DNA of 64,000 nucleotides from CAIMZW01 sp037133095 (GTDB taxonomy: Bacteria > Actinomycetota > Actinomycetes > Nanopelagicales > Nanopelagicaceae), in assembly GCA_037133095.1 (NCBI GenBank), contig JBAXOT010000005.1:37867-101866 (forward strand), in the 5' to 3' direction. The notes below the pieces were generated by a model. That model was given only the letters and a program-made list of their open reading frames with translations, was not told the origin of the DNA and made no database searches. Below, in pieces: positions 42,171-50,803 of this stretch (its first letter is position 1; each line of letters opens with the position of its first letter). Position numbers and translations under genes: made by a program.

Positions 42171-43079
42171 TTAGTGGTTAACGACAAGCGGACGAGCGCC
42201 AACGATTGCCACACATTGGGCAGCGGTGGCGGTTCCGGCCACCATCGCCGCCTCCATACCGGCTCCGGAAATCCAGAAGGGAAGAAATCCAGCGGCAAAG
42301 GAATCGCCCGCGCCAGTTGTGTCAACGACCTTTGTCTCCTTTGAGGGAACTTGAATGAGGCGTGTCGTCCGGCTCTGTCCAAGTGCGCCATTAGCACCCC
42401 GCTTGATGACGACCGTGGGGGTGTGTTCCAATAACGTGGCTGCGGCTTGGACCGGATTGGATGCGCCCGAGAGAAAATGTGCCTCCTCTTCATTGAGGAC
42501 CAGCACATCCATCATCGGCAGCCAGGTCAACACCGTTGCGATACCAACTTCGGCAAGAACTCCGACCGAGGCGGGATCGAAAATTATCGGTAACTGCTTG
42601 GACTGGGCGATCTCGATGATGTCGAGCACTCCTTGCCTTGAGGCAGGGTTAATCAACGGATATCCGGATAGATAAATAGCAGAGATATCTTCCAATGGCG
42701 GCAAATCTGCAGGAGAGAGGCCAGAGTTCGCACCCCAATCAGGAAACATGGTGCGCTCGCCGCTCTTGTCGACCAAAACGATGACCACACCGGTGCTGTG
42801 ATCTTTGATCACGGTATTGGAATGGCGTACCCCGTAACGATCAAGTTCAGCGAGGACGGTTCGTCCTGCCGCATCATCTCCGACTCGTGCGATCAGGAAA
42901 GTTTGGATTCCAGTATGAGCCAACCAGGTCGCCACGTTTGCGGCGGCGCCACCGCCATGAGTCGTGATCAAGGCTCGGGTGTCGCTGGCAAAGTGGATCT
43001 CAGATTCCAAAATTGCGACCACATCCAACATAATGTCGCCGATACAGAGAACCTTGAGTGCAGATTGCGAATCGGACAT
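42171..43079 (-). CDS. psuK: PfkB-family kinase, probable pseudouridine kinase
   Basis: 302 residues. It has ribokinase fold signatures: 'VLCIGDIMLDVVA' N-terminal, 'GGGAAANVATWLAHTG' (sugar binding), and the anion hole and catalytic base in 'DTTGAGDSFAAGFL' (near residue 250). The start codon follows the psuG stop by one base, so the two are coupled. By context it phosphorylates pseudouridine to its 5'-phosphate for PsuG; by sequence alone another nucleoside or sugar kinase is possible. Confidence 0.82.
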   Translation of the reverse strand: MSDSQSALKVLCIGDIMLDVVAILESEIHFASDTRALITTHGGGAAANVATWLAHTGIQTFLIARVGDDAAGRTVLAELDRYGVRHSNTVIKDHSTGVVIVLVDKSGERTMFPDWGANSGLSPADLPPLEDISAIYLSGYPLINPASRQGVLDIIEIAQSKQLPIIFDPASVGVLAEVGIATVLTWLPMMDVLVLNEEEAHFLSGASNPVQAAATLLEHTPTVVIKRGANGALGQSRTTRLIQVPSKETKVVDTTGAGDSFAAGFLPFWISGAGMEAAMVAGTATAAQCVAIVGARPLVVNH

Positions 43080-43080
43080 G

Positions 43081-43971
43081 TTATTTAGTTAGTGCCAGAG
43101 CTATTTGGCTGGCCAGCGCGGTATTTGATTTGATGATGTCAATATTCACGCGCAACGATTCGCCGCCGCTAGATGTATGAAAGTACTCAAGCAAGTATGG
43201 CGTAACTGCTTTTCCAGTGATGTGAGCAGCCTCGGCACCAGCCAAACCTTCATGAAGGATCCGATTGTGAAGTTCTTCGTTCATTTGATCCCGGACTGGA
43301 TTAGTCACCACGATTGCACACTCATTAGTTTTGATGTCGAATCGGTTGGCCCAAATGGCAGCGATCTCTTCGCTGGAGTCCACTCGGTGCTCGATTTCGT
43401 AGCCAGAATCGGTTAGGTAGAAACCAGGGAATTTGTTGGTGCGGTAGCCAAGAACAGGGACCGCTAAAGTTTCGAGTCGTTCCAGGGTCGCTGGGACGTC
43501 CAAAATCGATTTCACGCCGGCACAAACGATGATGATGGGGATTCGAGCCAGTGCCAAGAGATCAGCAGATTCGTCATACGTGTGCCCGCGGTGAACGCCG
43601 CCTAATCCGCCCGTTGCAAAAACTGAAATGCCAGCTAAGTGAGCGATGTGTGCCGTTGCAGCGACGGTGGTGGCTGCGCTGAGTTTCTTACTTTCAATAA
43701 TGGCAAGATCGCGTGTGGAGGCTTTGACGACATTGTCGTCGTTAGCGATCCGCTCCATCTGCTCTATTTCGAGACCGACGTGGATATGCCCATCGATAAG
43801 AGCGATTGTTGCGGGGGTCGCCCCGGATTGCCGGACGATCTCCTCAACCTCAAAAGCAACTTCCAAGTTTTTGGGCCTAGGCAGACCGTGGCTGATAATG
43901 GTGGACTCGAGCGCAACAACAGGTTTCTTGTGGAAAATCGCTTCGGTGACTTCTTCGGAGTACTTAATCAT
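43081..43971 (-). CDS. psuG: pseudouridine-5'-phosphate glycosidase
   Basis: 296 residues from ATG 43971 (TGAGG just upstream); an earlier in-frame ATG at 44019 lacks a ribosome site. Family blocks are 'VALESTIISHGLPRPKN', 'PATIALIDGHIHVGL', 'TVAATAHIAHLAGISVFATGGLGGVHRG', 'DVPATLERLETLAVPVLGY' and 'NPVRDQMN'. It splits pseudouridine 5'-phosphate to uracil and ribose 5-phosphate, allowing salvage of pseudouridine from RNA turnover with the downstream kinase. Confidence 0.95.
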   Translation of the reverse strand: MIKYSEEVTEAIFHKKPVVALESTIISHGLPRPKNLEVAFEVEEIVRQSGATPATIALIDGHIHVGLEIEQMERIANDDNVVKASTRDLAIIESKKLSAATTVAATAHIAHLAGISVFATGGLGGVHRGHTYDESADLLALARIPIIIVCAGVKSILDVPATLERLETLAVPVLGYRTNKFPGFYLTDSGYEIEHRVDSSEEIAAIWANRFDIKTNECAIVVTNPVRDQMNEELHNRILHEGLAGAEAAHITGKAVTPYLLEYFHTSSGGESLRVNIDIIKSNTALASQIALALTK

Positions 43972-44047
43972 GAACCTCAGGTTACTCGCCCTGACGGAGC
44001 GGGCTGAAATTGCGCGCAAGAATCGTCAATCGGGCAAGATACGCAGT

Positions 44048-45151
44048 GTGACGCGATACCTCTCTGACCTATCGCAATCTATTTTCGCCAGTCTTGGATT
44101 GGCCGAGGTCGATGATCCCTTACATCTAGGTCCCTCTCCTTTTGGCCGAGAATGTCTGGTGCTGGTCGATGGTCTCGGTCTGGATGCGCTCGCCCAATAT
44201 GGACACGCCTTCCCCGTGTTCCAGCAATTGAACCAGCTGCCGAAACTGACTTCGCACTTTCCGACTACTACGGCAACAAATCTCTCCTCACTCGGAACTG
44301 GTGTTCTGCCAGGAGTGCATGGCATGTTGGGATACACGGTTCGAGTTCCGCGGAGCGGTGAACCTGGTCGACTTCTCAATGCCCTGAAGTGGGATGAAAG
44401 AGTTGATCCTGGCATTTGGCAAAGTACCGCCACACTTTTTGAACGCGCGAAAGTTGCGGGCATCTCCGTCAGCCATGTCGCAGCCAAAAGATATGAAGGC
44501 TCTGGCTTTACCCGAGCCGCCTTACGCGGAGCGGACTATTTAGGTACCAACTACATGGAAGAGATGGTTGGTCTCGCAAGTAAGGCGTTGCTCTCAACAC
44601 CTTCTTTTGCCTATGTATATGTCAACAATGTCGACAGCGCTGGTCATGAAAAGGGCGTTGGGTCCGAGAAATGGCTGGAGGCGCTTCGAGCCGTTTCAAA
44701 TCTAGTTGTCGGGCTGGTGGATCGCTTACCTAAGGGAACGAGAATCTGGCTTACCTCCGACCACGGCATGATCAATGTTGGGGAAAAGATTGTGCTCGGT
44801 CAAGAGAATCCTCTGATGGAAGATGTAACTCTGGTCGGTGGTGAACCTCGGGCTCGCCATATTTATTTGCGTGACGGTTCACTCGCTGACGCACTCGCAA
44901 GGTGGCGTCAAACATTGGGTGAGAGTGCGCAAATTCTTAGTCGCGAGGAAGCAATTGCCGCGCAACTTTTTGGTTCTGAAGTGACGGTGGCAAGTGAAGA
45001 GAGACTCGGCGACCTAATTGCTATTCCTCGTGGCGAACTAGTTCTGATCGATCCCTCAAGAATTGCGCAAGAAAGTTCCATGATCGGCCATCATGGCGCA
45101 CTCACCGATATCGAACGAGAGATTCCCTTGCTTACCGCCATCGTTAGTTAA
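44048..45151 (+). CDS. alkaline phosphatase superfamily / nucleotide pyrophosphatase-like protein
   Basis: 367 residues if translation starts at GTG 44048. ATG 43970 is an in-frame alternative that would overlap the divergent psuG start by two bases. Metal and nucleophile motifs of the phosphodiesterase branch are visible: 'ECLVLVDGLGLDAL', 'HFPTTTATNLSSLGTG' with the Thr nucleophile region, 'HGMLGYTVR', 'VYVNNVDSAGH' and 'LTSDHGMINV', ending in 'MIGHHGAL'. No signal peptide. Probably a cytoplasmic phosphodiesterase or pyrophosphatase with unknown substrate. Confidence 0.85.
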   Translation: MTRYLSDLSQSIFASLGLAEVDDPLHLGPSPFGRECLVLVDGLGLDALAQYGHAFPVFQQLNQLPKLTSHFPTTTATNLSSLGTGVLPGVHGMLGYTVRVPRSGEPGRLLNALKWDERVDPGIWQSTATLFERAKVAGISVSHVAAKRYEGSGFTRAALRGADYLGTNYMEEMVGLASKALLSTPSFAYVYVNNVDSAGHEKGVGSEKWLEALRAVSNLVVGLVDRLPKGTRIWLTSDHGMINVGEKIVLGQENPLMEDVTLVGGEPRARHIYLRDGSLADALARWRQTLGESAQILSREEAIAAQLFGSEVTVASEERLGDLIAIPRGELVLIDPSRIAQESSMIGHHGALTDIEREIPLLTAIVS

Positions 45152-45193
45152 TTCCATGGTGATGAGAGTTTAAGAAACGGCTATCGTTTCGCC

Positions 45194-45880
45194 ATGGGTG
45201 AATCGATAACTTTTCATGAAGGCGACGTTTCCGGTTCGGGCTATTTGGCGTTGCCGGCTTCGGGCGCAGGTCCGGCGGTAATAGTCATTCAAGAGTGGTG
45301 GGGATTGGTTGGGCATATCAAAGATGTGGTCGATCGATTCGCTGCGGCAGGGTTTGTGGCTTTAGCGCCAGACCTCTATCACGGTCAAGCCGCTGCCGAA
45401 CCAGACACTGCAAAGAAGTTAATGATGGAAATGCAGATGCAAGAGGCATCTCGCGATATTTCAGCCGCGGCTCACTATTTACTTTCTCGTCCTGAAACAA
45501 TTTCCACATCCGTAGGCGCGGTTGGATTCTGCATGGGTGGGTCACTGGCAATTTGGAGTTCCACGATTATCGATTCCATCAACGCATCGGTTGGTTTCTA
45601 TCCTGGCGGTTCGTGGGAGCGCATGGCCCCGAATTGGGAAAACTATGCAGGAAAATTCGCCATGATTCATTGCGCTGAATCAGATGGAACGTCTTCCGCG
45701 CCCGGTATCCAAGAAGCCGTATCGGCGATCACATCTGCCCACGGATCGGTTGAAACTTTTGATTACCCGGGAACAAAGCATGCCTTCTTTAACGATGATC
45801 GTCCTGAAGTTTATGACAATGCTGCCGCAGATTTAACTTGGGATCGAACGCTTGGATTCTTTCGCGAACACGTAAAGTGA
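45194..45880 (+). CDS. dienelactone hydrolase family protein
   Basis: 228 residues with an alpha/beta-hydrolase fold. The nucleophile is Cys in 'VGAVGFCMGGSLAIW' (near 115), with Asp and His in 'HCAESDGTS' and 'PGTKHAFFND'. The early 'AVIVIQEWWGL' with Glu is characteristic of dienelactone hydrolase. Such enzymes open lactones, and the physiological substrate is unknown; a ring-cleavage dioxygenase lies far upstream in the window but is not in an operon with it. TATCGT sits six bases before ATG 45194, suggesting a leaderless mRNA. Confidence 0.9.
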   Translation: MGESITFHEGDVSGSGYLALPASGAGPAVIVIQEWWGLVGHIKDVVDRFAAAGFVALAPDLYHGQAAAEPDTAKKLMMEMQMQEASRDISAAAHYLLSRPETISTSVGAVGFCMGGSLAIWSSTIIDSINASVGFYPGGSWERMAPNWENYAGKFAMIHCAESDGTSSAPGIQEAVSAITSAHGSVETFDYPGTKHAFFNDDRPEVYDNAAADLTWDRTLGFFREHVK

Positions 45881-45887
45881 TCCGTTC

Positions 45888-46247
45888 ATGAAAGTCCGAT
45901 TCCTACTTCTTGTCGGACTTCTCATGCTGCAGGTAAGTGGCGCTCATTCGAGTGTCGCTTCTAGTATTCCTAAAATTGGGACTCACTGCGCGATTGAAAA
46001 TCAAGAGATTGTCGCCTCGCTTACAGCAGGCGTAATTGTTCAGCGAAATCTGGAGGGGATTAATCCTTGTTCCAACGGAGTCGGCGTCCCACTGGGTTCG
46101 CGCGGTGGAAGTGTTCCCAAAACAGCAAAGGCCGCGTGGCTGATGTATGTCATTCACAAGCAAAACGAGTTTGGAAATTCGAATTTTGTTACCATCGCCC
46201 AATTGGGCACTTCTTACAAAATTGTTTATGAAGGAACAAGTCCTTAA
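45888..46247 (+). CDS. small secreted protein, unknown family
   Basis: 119 residues. The N-terminal signal peptide is 'VRFLLLVGLLMLQVSGAHS', with cleavage likely near residue 20-26. The mature part (about 95 residues) has two Cys (near 34 and 61), probably a disulfide, and beta-like segments 'AWLMYVIHKQ' and 'FVTIAQLGTSYKIVYEG'. No recognised domain. It starts 7 nt after the hydrolase stop and may share its transcript. It is convergent with sepH. Confidence 0.7.
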   Translation: MKVRFLLLVGLLMLQVSGAHSSVASSIPKIGTHCAIENQEIVASLTAGVIVQRNLEGINPCSNGVGVPLGSRGGSVPKTAKAAWLMYVIHKQNEFGNSNFVTIAQLGTSYKIVYEGTSP

Positions 46248-46253
46248 CAGAAT

Positions 46254-47099
46254 TTACTTGTCGTCGTTCTTGCCGAACATGATGTTGTCCCATGATGGAA
46301 TGCGAATTCGCTTAGTCACGCCATCCTTCTTTGCATCGGCAGGCAATTCCGAGGTGGCATCGTCAATGAGCGTGGGTTGAACAACTTTTGGTGCAACTGG
46401 AGTCGTGCTAATTCGAATCGTCTCAGTGAATTCTTCTTCACGGACTGCAACTAATCTGGGTGCGGGTTGATTGTTGTAAACGTTGCCGTGAGTGGGGACT
46501 TTTGCGCGGCTCTGTGGTTCATCACCAGAGATCCACTTGGCGCCGTCATCTGTAGGCGTCAGCATTTGCTTGGAAAGATCGAAGACCCAAGTGGCGCTGT
46601 CGGTGCCATCTTTAATTGGATAGGAGAGTCGAATCTTCCAGGTGCCATCTTCATTTCGCGCGGTGTTCCATTCGATATCGTCCGATACGACGCCGCGGGG
46701 GAGAAGTTGGGAATGGGCGGCTGTAGCCAAGGTCGGGGATTGCGCTTCGCGGCGTAAGGGGCTCTTCATGGCTTGCGAAATGACGTAGGCGCGTTCTTGC
46801 AAAATTGGGCCCGAGAATTTCTCGATCTTCTCGACCGACCATTCGGTCTGCGCCGATATGTCGGCCATCGTTTGACCGGCTCGAAGGCGAGCTTGAATAT
46901 CTTTGACTGTCACAACGACCTCGTCTTGCTGGTCGTAATAATTGGAGATAGCGACCAACTTGGGGGTTGGCGTGGGCGTTTCAGACATAAGTTCCTCTTC
47001 GACCTCGGCGAGAGACAAGGTAAAGGCCTCGCCCTGAGCATTTGTGAGTGCTAAATACTCTCCATCTTCTGAGCGACCAGTAATAATCAATTCAGTCAC
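46254..47099 (-). CDS. sepH: septation protein SepH
   Basis: 281 residues from GTG 47099; the longer frame to 47150 overlaps suhB and lacks conserved residues. The N-terminal DUF3071 domain ('LIITGRSEDGEYLALTN') contains a helix-turn-helix-like segment, 'VKDIQARLRAGQTMADISAQTEWSVEKIEKF', and 'ILQERAYVISQA'. SepH binds FtsZ and promotes Z-ring assembly in actinobacteria. A disordered Pro/Thr middle leads to a conserved basic C-terminus, 'RIRIPSWDNIMFG'. An actinobacteria-specific marker. Confidence 0.9.
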   Translation of the reverse strand: MTELIITGRSEDGEYLALTNAQGEAFTLSLAEVEEELMSETPTPTPKLVAISNYYDQQDEVVVTVKDIQARLRAGQTMADISAQTEWSVEKIEKFSGPILQERAYVISQAMKSPLRREAQSPTLATAAHSQLLPRGVVSDDIEWNTARNEDGTWKIRLSYPIKDGTDSATWVFDLSKQMLTPTDDGAKWISGDEPQSRAKVPTHGNVYNNQPAPRLVAVREEEFTETIRISTTPVAPKVVQPTLIDDATSELPADAKKDGVTKRIRIPSWDNIMFGKNDDK

Positions 47100-47136
47100 A
47101 GGACAAGAGTGCCACAGGGCGAGCGTAAAACAGCGA

Positions 47137-47148
47137 TAGATTTCATTC
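47137..47148 (+). promoter_or_regulatory. leaderless -10 element of suhB
   Basis: TAGATT (47137-47142) followed by six bases and ATG 47149. The sepH start on the other strand is 50 bases away. Confidence 0.5.
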
Positions 47149-47928
47149 ATGGGAAACGGCGCGCCTCAATATTCCGAGTTACTTGAACTGGCGAAAGCCG
47201 TAGCCCTTGAGGCTGGCACCCTCCTCATGCAACGCCCTGACGTCTTTGACGTAACTCAAAAAACTTCGGCAGTGGATTTCGCGACCCAAATGGATAAGGC
47301 CAGTGAGACTCTGATAGTCGAGAAACTCCTTGCCGCCAGACCGGACGATGGCATCATTGGCGAAGAGGGAAGTTCCAGATCCAGTACATCGGGTATCACG
47401 TGGGTCATAGATCCGTTGGATGGCACAGTCAATTATTTTTATGGTCTGCCGGGCTGGAATGTGAGCATTGCCGCCAAAGATGAACAGGGGGTGGTCGTAG
47501 GAGTTGTCACTGCCCCGACCATTAACTCCGTCTGGTGGGCAGTTCGAGGCGGGGGAGCCTTCTTTAACGGCAAGCCGATTCGCTGCAATGATCCTGTGGA
47601 TCTGGGCCGATCGCTCATCATGACTGGCTTTTCGTACGACTTGGATTTGCGGGTGGGTCAGGCCGCGCTGGTGGCTAAGTTAATCCCTAAAATTAGAGAT
47701 TTACGTCGTTCTGGCGGTGCCGCAGTCGACCTCTGCTATGTGGGAATGGGCAGCGTCGATGGGTATTTTGAGGCCACCTTAAACGAGTGGGACTTAGCCG
47801 CCGGCGGGTTGGTAGCGAGGGAGGCTGGGGCAATCGTGACTGGACGCTTGGGAGGTCCAGCCAACCATGAGATGGTGGTGGCTGCCGGACCTAGTTTGCA
47901 CGCTCAAATGCTGCTCGAAATCGGGTAA
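47149..47928 (+). CDS. suhB: inositol monophosphatase family protein
   Basis: 259 residues. The metal-binding motifs of the IMPase family are complete: 'DFATQMDKASE', 'GIIGEEGSS', 'WVIDPLDGTVNYFYGLP' and 'NEWDLAAGGLVAREAGAIV'. The substrate is probably inositol-1-phosphate or a related sugar phosphate; histidinol phosphate or fructose-1,6-bisphosphate are alternatives within the family. In actinobacteria, inositol feeds mycothiol and phosphatidylinositol synthesis. Divergent from sepH. Confidence 0.93.
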   Translation: MGNGAPQYSELLELAKAVALEAGTLLMQRPDVFDVTQKTSAVDFATQMDKASETLIVEKLLAARPDDGIIGEEGSSRSSTSGITWVIDPLDGTVNYFYGLPGWNVSIAAKDEQGVVVGVVTAPTINSVWWAVRGGGAFFNGKPIRCNDPVDLGRSLIMTGFSYDLDLRVGQAALVAKLIPKIRDLRRSGGAAVDLCYVGMGSVDGYFEATLNEWDLAAGGLVAREAGAIVTGRLGGPANHEMVVAAGPSLHAQMLLEIG

Positions 47929-48041
47929 TTTTCGGGTGGCGACCTGAAATTGTCCTCGAACCCCGGTCTATGGCAAGATAACTCCCTCAGGTGCCGTATC
48001 AGCACCATTCCTTGATTCATTTTTTAACGTTAGGACCTGCT

Positions 48042-48575
48042 ATGAACGTGCTCGACGCGGTTGATGCCGCCTCACTTCGCTCCGACTTGATCGATTTCCG
48101 ACCAGGAGACGAAATTAAGGTTCACGTTCGTGTTATTGAAGGCAGCAAGAGCCGTATCCAGGTTTTCCAAGGCGTGGTCATTCGTCGCCAAGGTGACGGC
48201 GTTCGCGAGACCTTCACTATCCGCAAGCTTTCCTACGGCGTCGGTGTCGAGCGTACTTTCCCAGTTCATACTCCAGTTATCGAGAAGTTTGAAATGTTCC
48301 GTCGTGGCGATGTTCGCCGCGCGAAGTTGTATTACCTCCGCGACCTTCGTGGCAAGGCTGCCAAGATCAAAGAGCGTCGTGGCGCTAACAATGAATTTAT
48401 TGTCGAGCAGGTTGTTGCTGCACCAGTTGTCGAGGCACCAGTTGTCGAGGCACCAGTTGTCGAGGCACCAGTTGTCGAGGCTGTCGTTGTTGCTGAGGTT
48501 GAAACCCCAGTGGTGGATGTTGTTGAAGTTGCTGCGACAGAAGTTGCAGCCGATGAAACCCCAACCCAAGCATAA
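48042..48575 (+). CDS. rplS: 50S ribosomal protein L19 with extended C-terminal tail
   Basis: 177 residues from ATG 48042 (TAGGA 6-7 nt upstream); an upstream in-frame ATG is non-conserved. Residues 1-118 are a normal L19 ('FRPGDEIKVHVRVIEG', 'QVFQGVVIRRQGDGVRETFTIRK', 'RRGDVRRAKLYYLRDLRGK'). The last ~55 residues are an acidic Val/Glu/Ala/Pro extension with four tandem APVVE units, then 'VVVAEVETPVVDV...ATEVAADE'. Family members are usually about 115 residues, so the tail is exceptional. First gene of the rplS-lepB-rnhB cluster. Confidence 0.96.
   Translation: MNVLDAVDAASLRSDLIDFRPGDEIKVHVRVIEGSKSRIQVFQGVVIRRQGDGVRETFTIRKLSYGVGVERTFPVHTPVIEKFEMFRRGDVRRAKLYYLRDLRGKAAKIKERRGANNEFIVEQVVAAPVVEAPVVEAPVVEAPVVEAVVVAEVETPVVDVVEVAATEVAADETPTQA
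48420..48479 (+). repeat. 15-bp tandem repeat in rplS
   Basis: Four exact copies of GCACCAGTTGTCGAG encode (A)PVVE units; exact DNA identity implies recent expansion. Confidence 0.95.
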
Positions 48576-48585
48576 TTAGCGCCTA

Positions 48586-49269
48586 ATGCGCGCACCTAAG
48601 AAGGGTTCCCTGTTACGGGAGATTCCCATTATTGTCGTTTCCGCTTTGGTGGTCTCGATTCTCGTGAAGACTTTTTTAGTTCACTTCTTTTTTATTCCTT
48701 CTGGCTCGATGCAGAACACGTTGCAAATCGGTGATCGCATTGCCGTCAATAAATTGGCGACATATTTCAGTGACATCAAACGTGGCGAAGTTGTCGTCTT
48801 CAAAGATCCCGCAAATTGGTTGGGATCTGTGCCGCCGAGCACTACACCAAAGGTGTTGCAATTTCTTAAAGATGGTCTAGTCACTGTTGGCATTTTGCCG
48901 GACCCGGCCGAGCAATACCTGATCAAACGCACAGTTGGTGTGGGCGGTGACCATGTGATTTGTTGTGATGCCAAGGGTCGACTTGAAATTAATGGCGTTT
49001 CCGTGAATGAACCCTATGTTTTCGCGGGTAATAAGCCCAGCGACAGCAATTTCGATATCACTGTTCCCAAAGGTTTTATTTGGGTGATGGGTGATCATCG
49101 TGGCGCCAGCGCTGACTCTCGATTCCACACGGATGACATTCACAAGGGGATGGTTCCTTTGTCGGATGTGGTCGGTAGGGCAGAGTTTGTGGTCTGGCCA
49201 GTTAATCATGTGAATTTCCTACCCGTGGGTCACGATCTCTCCAAGATTGCCGTTAAAAAGGCGCCTTAA
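48586..49269 (+). CDS. lepB: signal peptidase I
   Basis: 227 residues. One N-terminal membrane segment (about 13-37) leads to the catalytic Ser41 in 'PSGSMQNTL'. The general base Lys114 is in 'YLIKRTVGVGGD', and box E is 'VMGDHRGASADSR'. It removes signal peptides from Sec/Tat exported proteins such as the secreted proteins encoded in this window; prepilins are handled by PilD instead. Same transcript as rplS. Confidence 0.96.
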   Translation: MRAPKKGSLLREIPIIVVSALVVSILVKTFLVHFFFIPSGSMQNTLQIGDRIAVNKLATYFSDIKRGEVVVFKDPANWLGSVPPSTTPKVLQFLKDGLVTVGILPDPAEQYLIKRTVGVGGDHVICCDAKGRLEINGVSVNEPYVFAGNKPSDSNFDITVPKGFIWVMGDHRGASADSRFHTDDIHKGMVPLSDVVGRAEFVVWPVNHVNFLPVGHDLSKIAVKKAP

Positions 49270-49932
49270 TTGACTGTGGCGGGCGATGTTGATCGCAGAC
49301 TGCGCACATCTGGTTTTACCCGAATCGCTGGTGTTGATGAAGCTGGTCGTGGTGCCTGTGCTGGTCCGCTGGTTATCTCCGCCGTAATTTTCGAAAATCT
49401 AGACATTCCGCAACTACGAGCGCTGGATGATTCCAAACGGCTTTCGGCGCAAGAACGAGAGCGTCTTTTTGAAGTAATCGTGTCGAATGCCTTGGCCTTT
49501 TCCATCATTGAAATTTCCGCTGCCGAGATTGATGACTATGGATTGCATAAATCTAACTTGGCTGGGATGAGAAGAGCCGTTCAGGCGCTGGACATTCCGC
49601 CGGATTATGTACTCACCGATGGCTACGCAATTGAAGGTCTTGAGGTTCCGAGCCTCGGGGTCTGGAAGGGGGATCAAACTTCGATCGCAATTGCTGCGGC
49701 ATCCATTCTTGCCAAAGTCCATCGTGACCACTTAATGATGGAATTTGATCAAATCCATCCAGGATATGGACTCAGTAAACACAAAGGCTATTTGACCTCG
49801 TATCACAGACAGGCGCTCTTAGAATTGGGTCCAACCAGCGCACATCGTCACTCATTTAAAAATATTGCGGCATTGTTACAACCCGTCAAGCCGGAAAGGC
49901 CTTCCCATAATGAACCTACAGAGCCAATCTAG
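49270..49932 (+). CDS. rnhB: ribonuclease HII
   Basis: 220 residues from TTG 49270, immediately after the lepB stop. The catalytic acidic residues are in 'IAGVDEAGRGACAGPLVISA' (Asp, Glu), 'LDDSKRLSAQERE' and 'YVLTDGYAI' (Asp), with 'GDQTSIAIAAASILAKVHRD' carrying the last Asp. It removes ribonucleotides and RNA primers from DNA. The end overlaps the next secreted-protein gene by 23 nt. Confidence 0.95.
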   Translation: MTVAGDVDRRLRTSGFTRIAGVDEAGRGACAGPLVISAVIFENLDIPQLRALDDSKRLSAQERERLFEVIVSNALAFSIIEISAAEIDDYGLHKSNLAGMRRAVQALDIPPDYVLTDGYAIEGLEVPSLGVWKGDQTSIAIAAASILAKVHRDHLMMEFDQIHPGYGLSKHKGYLTSYHRQALLELGPTSAHRHSFKNIAALLQPVKPERPSHNEPTEPI

Positions 49933-50359
49933 ATTCTCTGCTCGCGCTCTCCTTTTCTCACTTGTCTTTGCAGCGAGCGCTCTTATCGGAGTTGGCAACT
50001 CAATGGCCGCTGCCACTTCTACGCTTTCAGAGACCAATGCCAATCAAACGGTGACGGTCAAAATGGGCAGCACAGTTTCGCTCTCTTTGCACTCGATGTA
50101 TTGGGATTTAACGGCGTTGAAGGCTGGTGCTTCGCTGCAAGAGAAAGGCGCAGTCATTCAAAAGCCCGCACCTTTAGGAACGGCGGCGCCAGCAGGCTGT
50201 GGTGTTCCGGGATCGGGTTGCGGAGTACAAACGTGGAAGTTTTCCACCGTAAAGGTGGGAGTTACCCATCTGGTTGCATCACGCGTCTCGTGTGGTGAGG
50301 CGTTGCGATGTACGGCTGCAAACGGCACATTCAAAGTTACCGTGAAAGTTGTCAAGTAA
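49910..50359 (+). CDS. small secreted protein, possibly chagasin-like (I42) fold
   Basis: 149 residues from ATG 49910; the frame is open 15 codons further upstream. Signal peptide: 'RALLFSLVFAASALIGVG' ending near 'SMAAA'. The mature ~120 residues have the layout of I42 cysteine-peptidase inhibitors: 'VTVKMGSTVSLSLHSMYWDL', a long Gly/Cys-containing loop, 'WKFSTVKVGVTHLVASRV', then 'TFKVTVKV' at the end. Four Cys probably make two disulfides. The family assignment is tentative. Overlaps the end of rnhB. Confidence 0.7.
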   Translation: MNLQSQSRFSARALLFSLVFAASALIGVGNSMAAATSTLSETNANQTVTVKMGSTVSLSLHSMYWDLTALKAGASLQEKGAVIQKPAPLGTAAPAGCGVPGSGCGVQTWKFSTVKVGVTHLVASRVSCGEALRCTAANGTFKVTVKVVK

Positions 50360-50440
50360 TCCTCCACAGGCTTCAGCAGTTCACATTCTTCACGGCTTGG
50401 AAGAGGTAGATCGCAGAGTGGTCTCTAGCCTTTCCGTTCT

Positions 50441-50803
50441 ATGTCTTATCGAAAAGAACTCGGCCAAAGAGGCGAAGAATTTGTTGCCCAGCATTTAGAG
50501 AGTACGGGATGCGAGATCCTGGATCGAAATTGGCGAGTTAGAGAAGGCGAACTCGACTTGGTGGCTCAAACCAATCAAGGAGTCTTTCTCTTTGTGGAAG
50601 TGAAGACGCGCACCTCGCGCAAGTACGGGGATCCGCTTGAGGCTATCGATGCAAAGAAAGCACAACGGCTACAGAAGTTAGCCTTGGCCTGGTTGATGAC
50701 TCATAATGCCTGGGACGAGCCATTCCGCATTGATTGTGCTGGAGTGATATTTGATACCACCGAACAAAAGTTTGTGCTGGACTATCGCGTCGGAGTTTTG
50801 TAA
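50441..50803 (+). CDS. yraN: YraN/UPF0102 endonuclease-like protein
   Basis: 120 residues. It has an archaeal Holliday junction resolvase-like fold: 'RGEEFVAQHLESTGCEILDRNWRVREGELDLVAQ' in blocks, then 'LFVEVKTRTSRKYGDPLEAIDAKKAQRL', with the E-x-D...E-x-K catalytic pattern. The biological role is still unsettled for the family. It is followed directly by comM and dprA, the usual actinobacterial order. Confidence 0.95.
   Translation: MSYRKELGQRGEEFVAQHLESTGCEILDRNWRVREGELDLVAQTNQGVFLFVEVKTRTSRKYGDPLEAIDAKKAQRLQKLALAWLMTHNAWDEPFRIDCAGVIFDTTEQKFVLDYRVGVL

Noticed and set aside
43646..44047. N-terminal extension of the phosphodiesterase-like protein
   Set aside because: It would lie antisense over psuG; the recognisable protein begins downstream.
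48420..48479. Short regular repeats as a CRISPR array
   Set aside because: Units are 15 bp with no spacers and stay in frame within rplS; the 18-bp units at 63697 are likewise coding.
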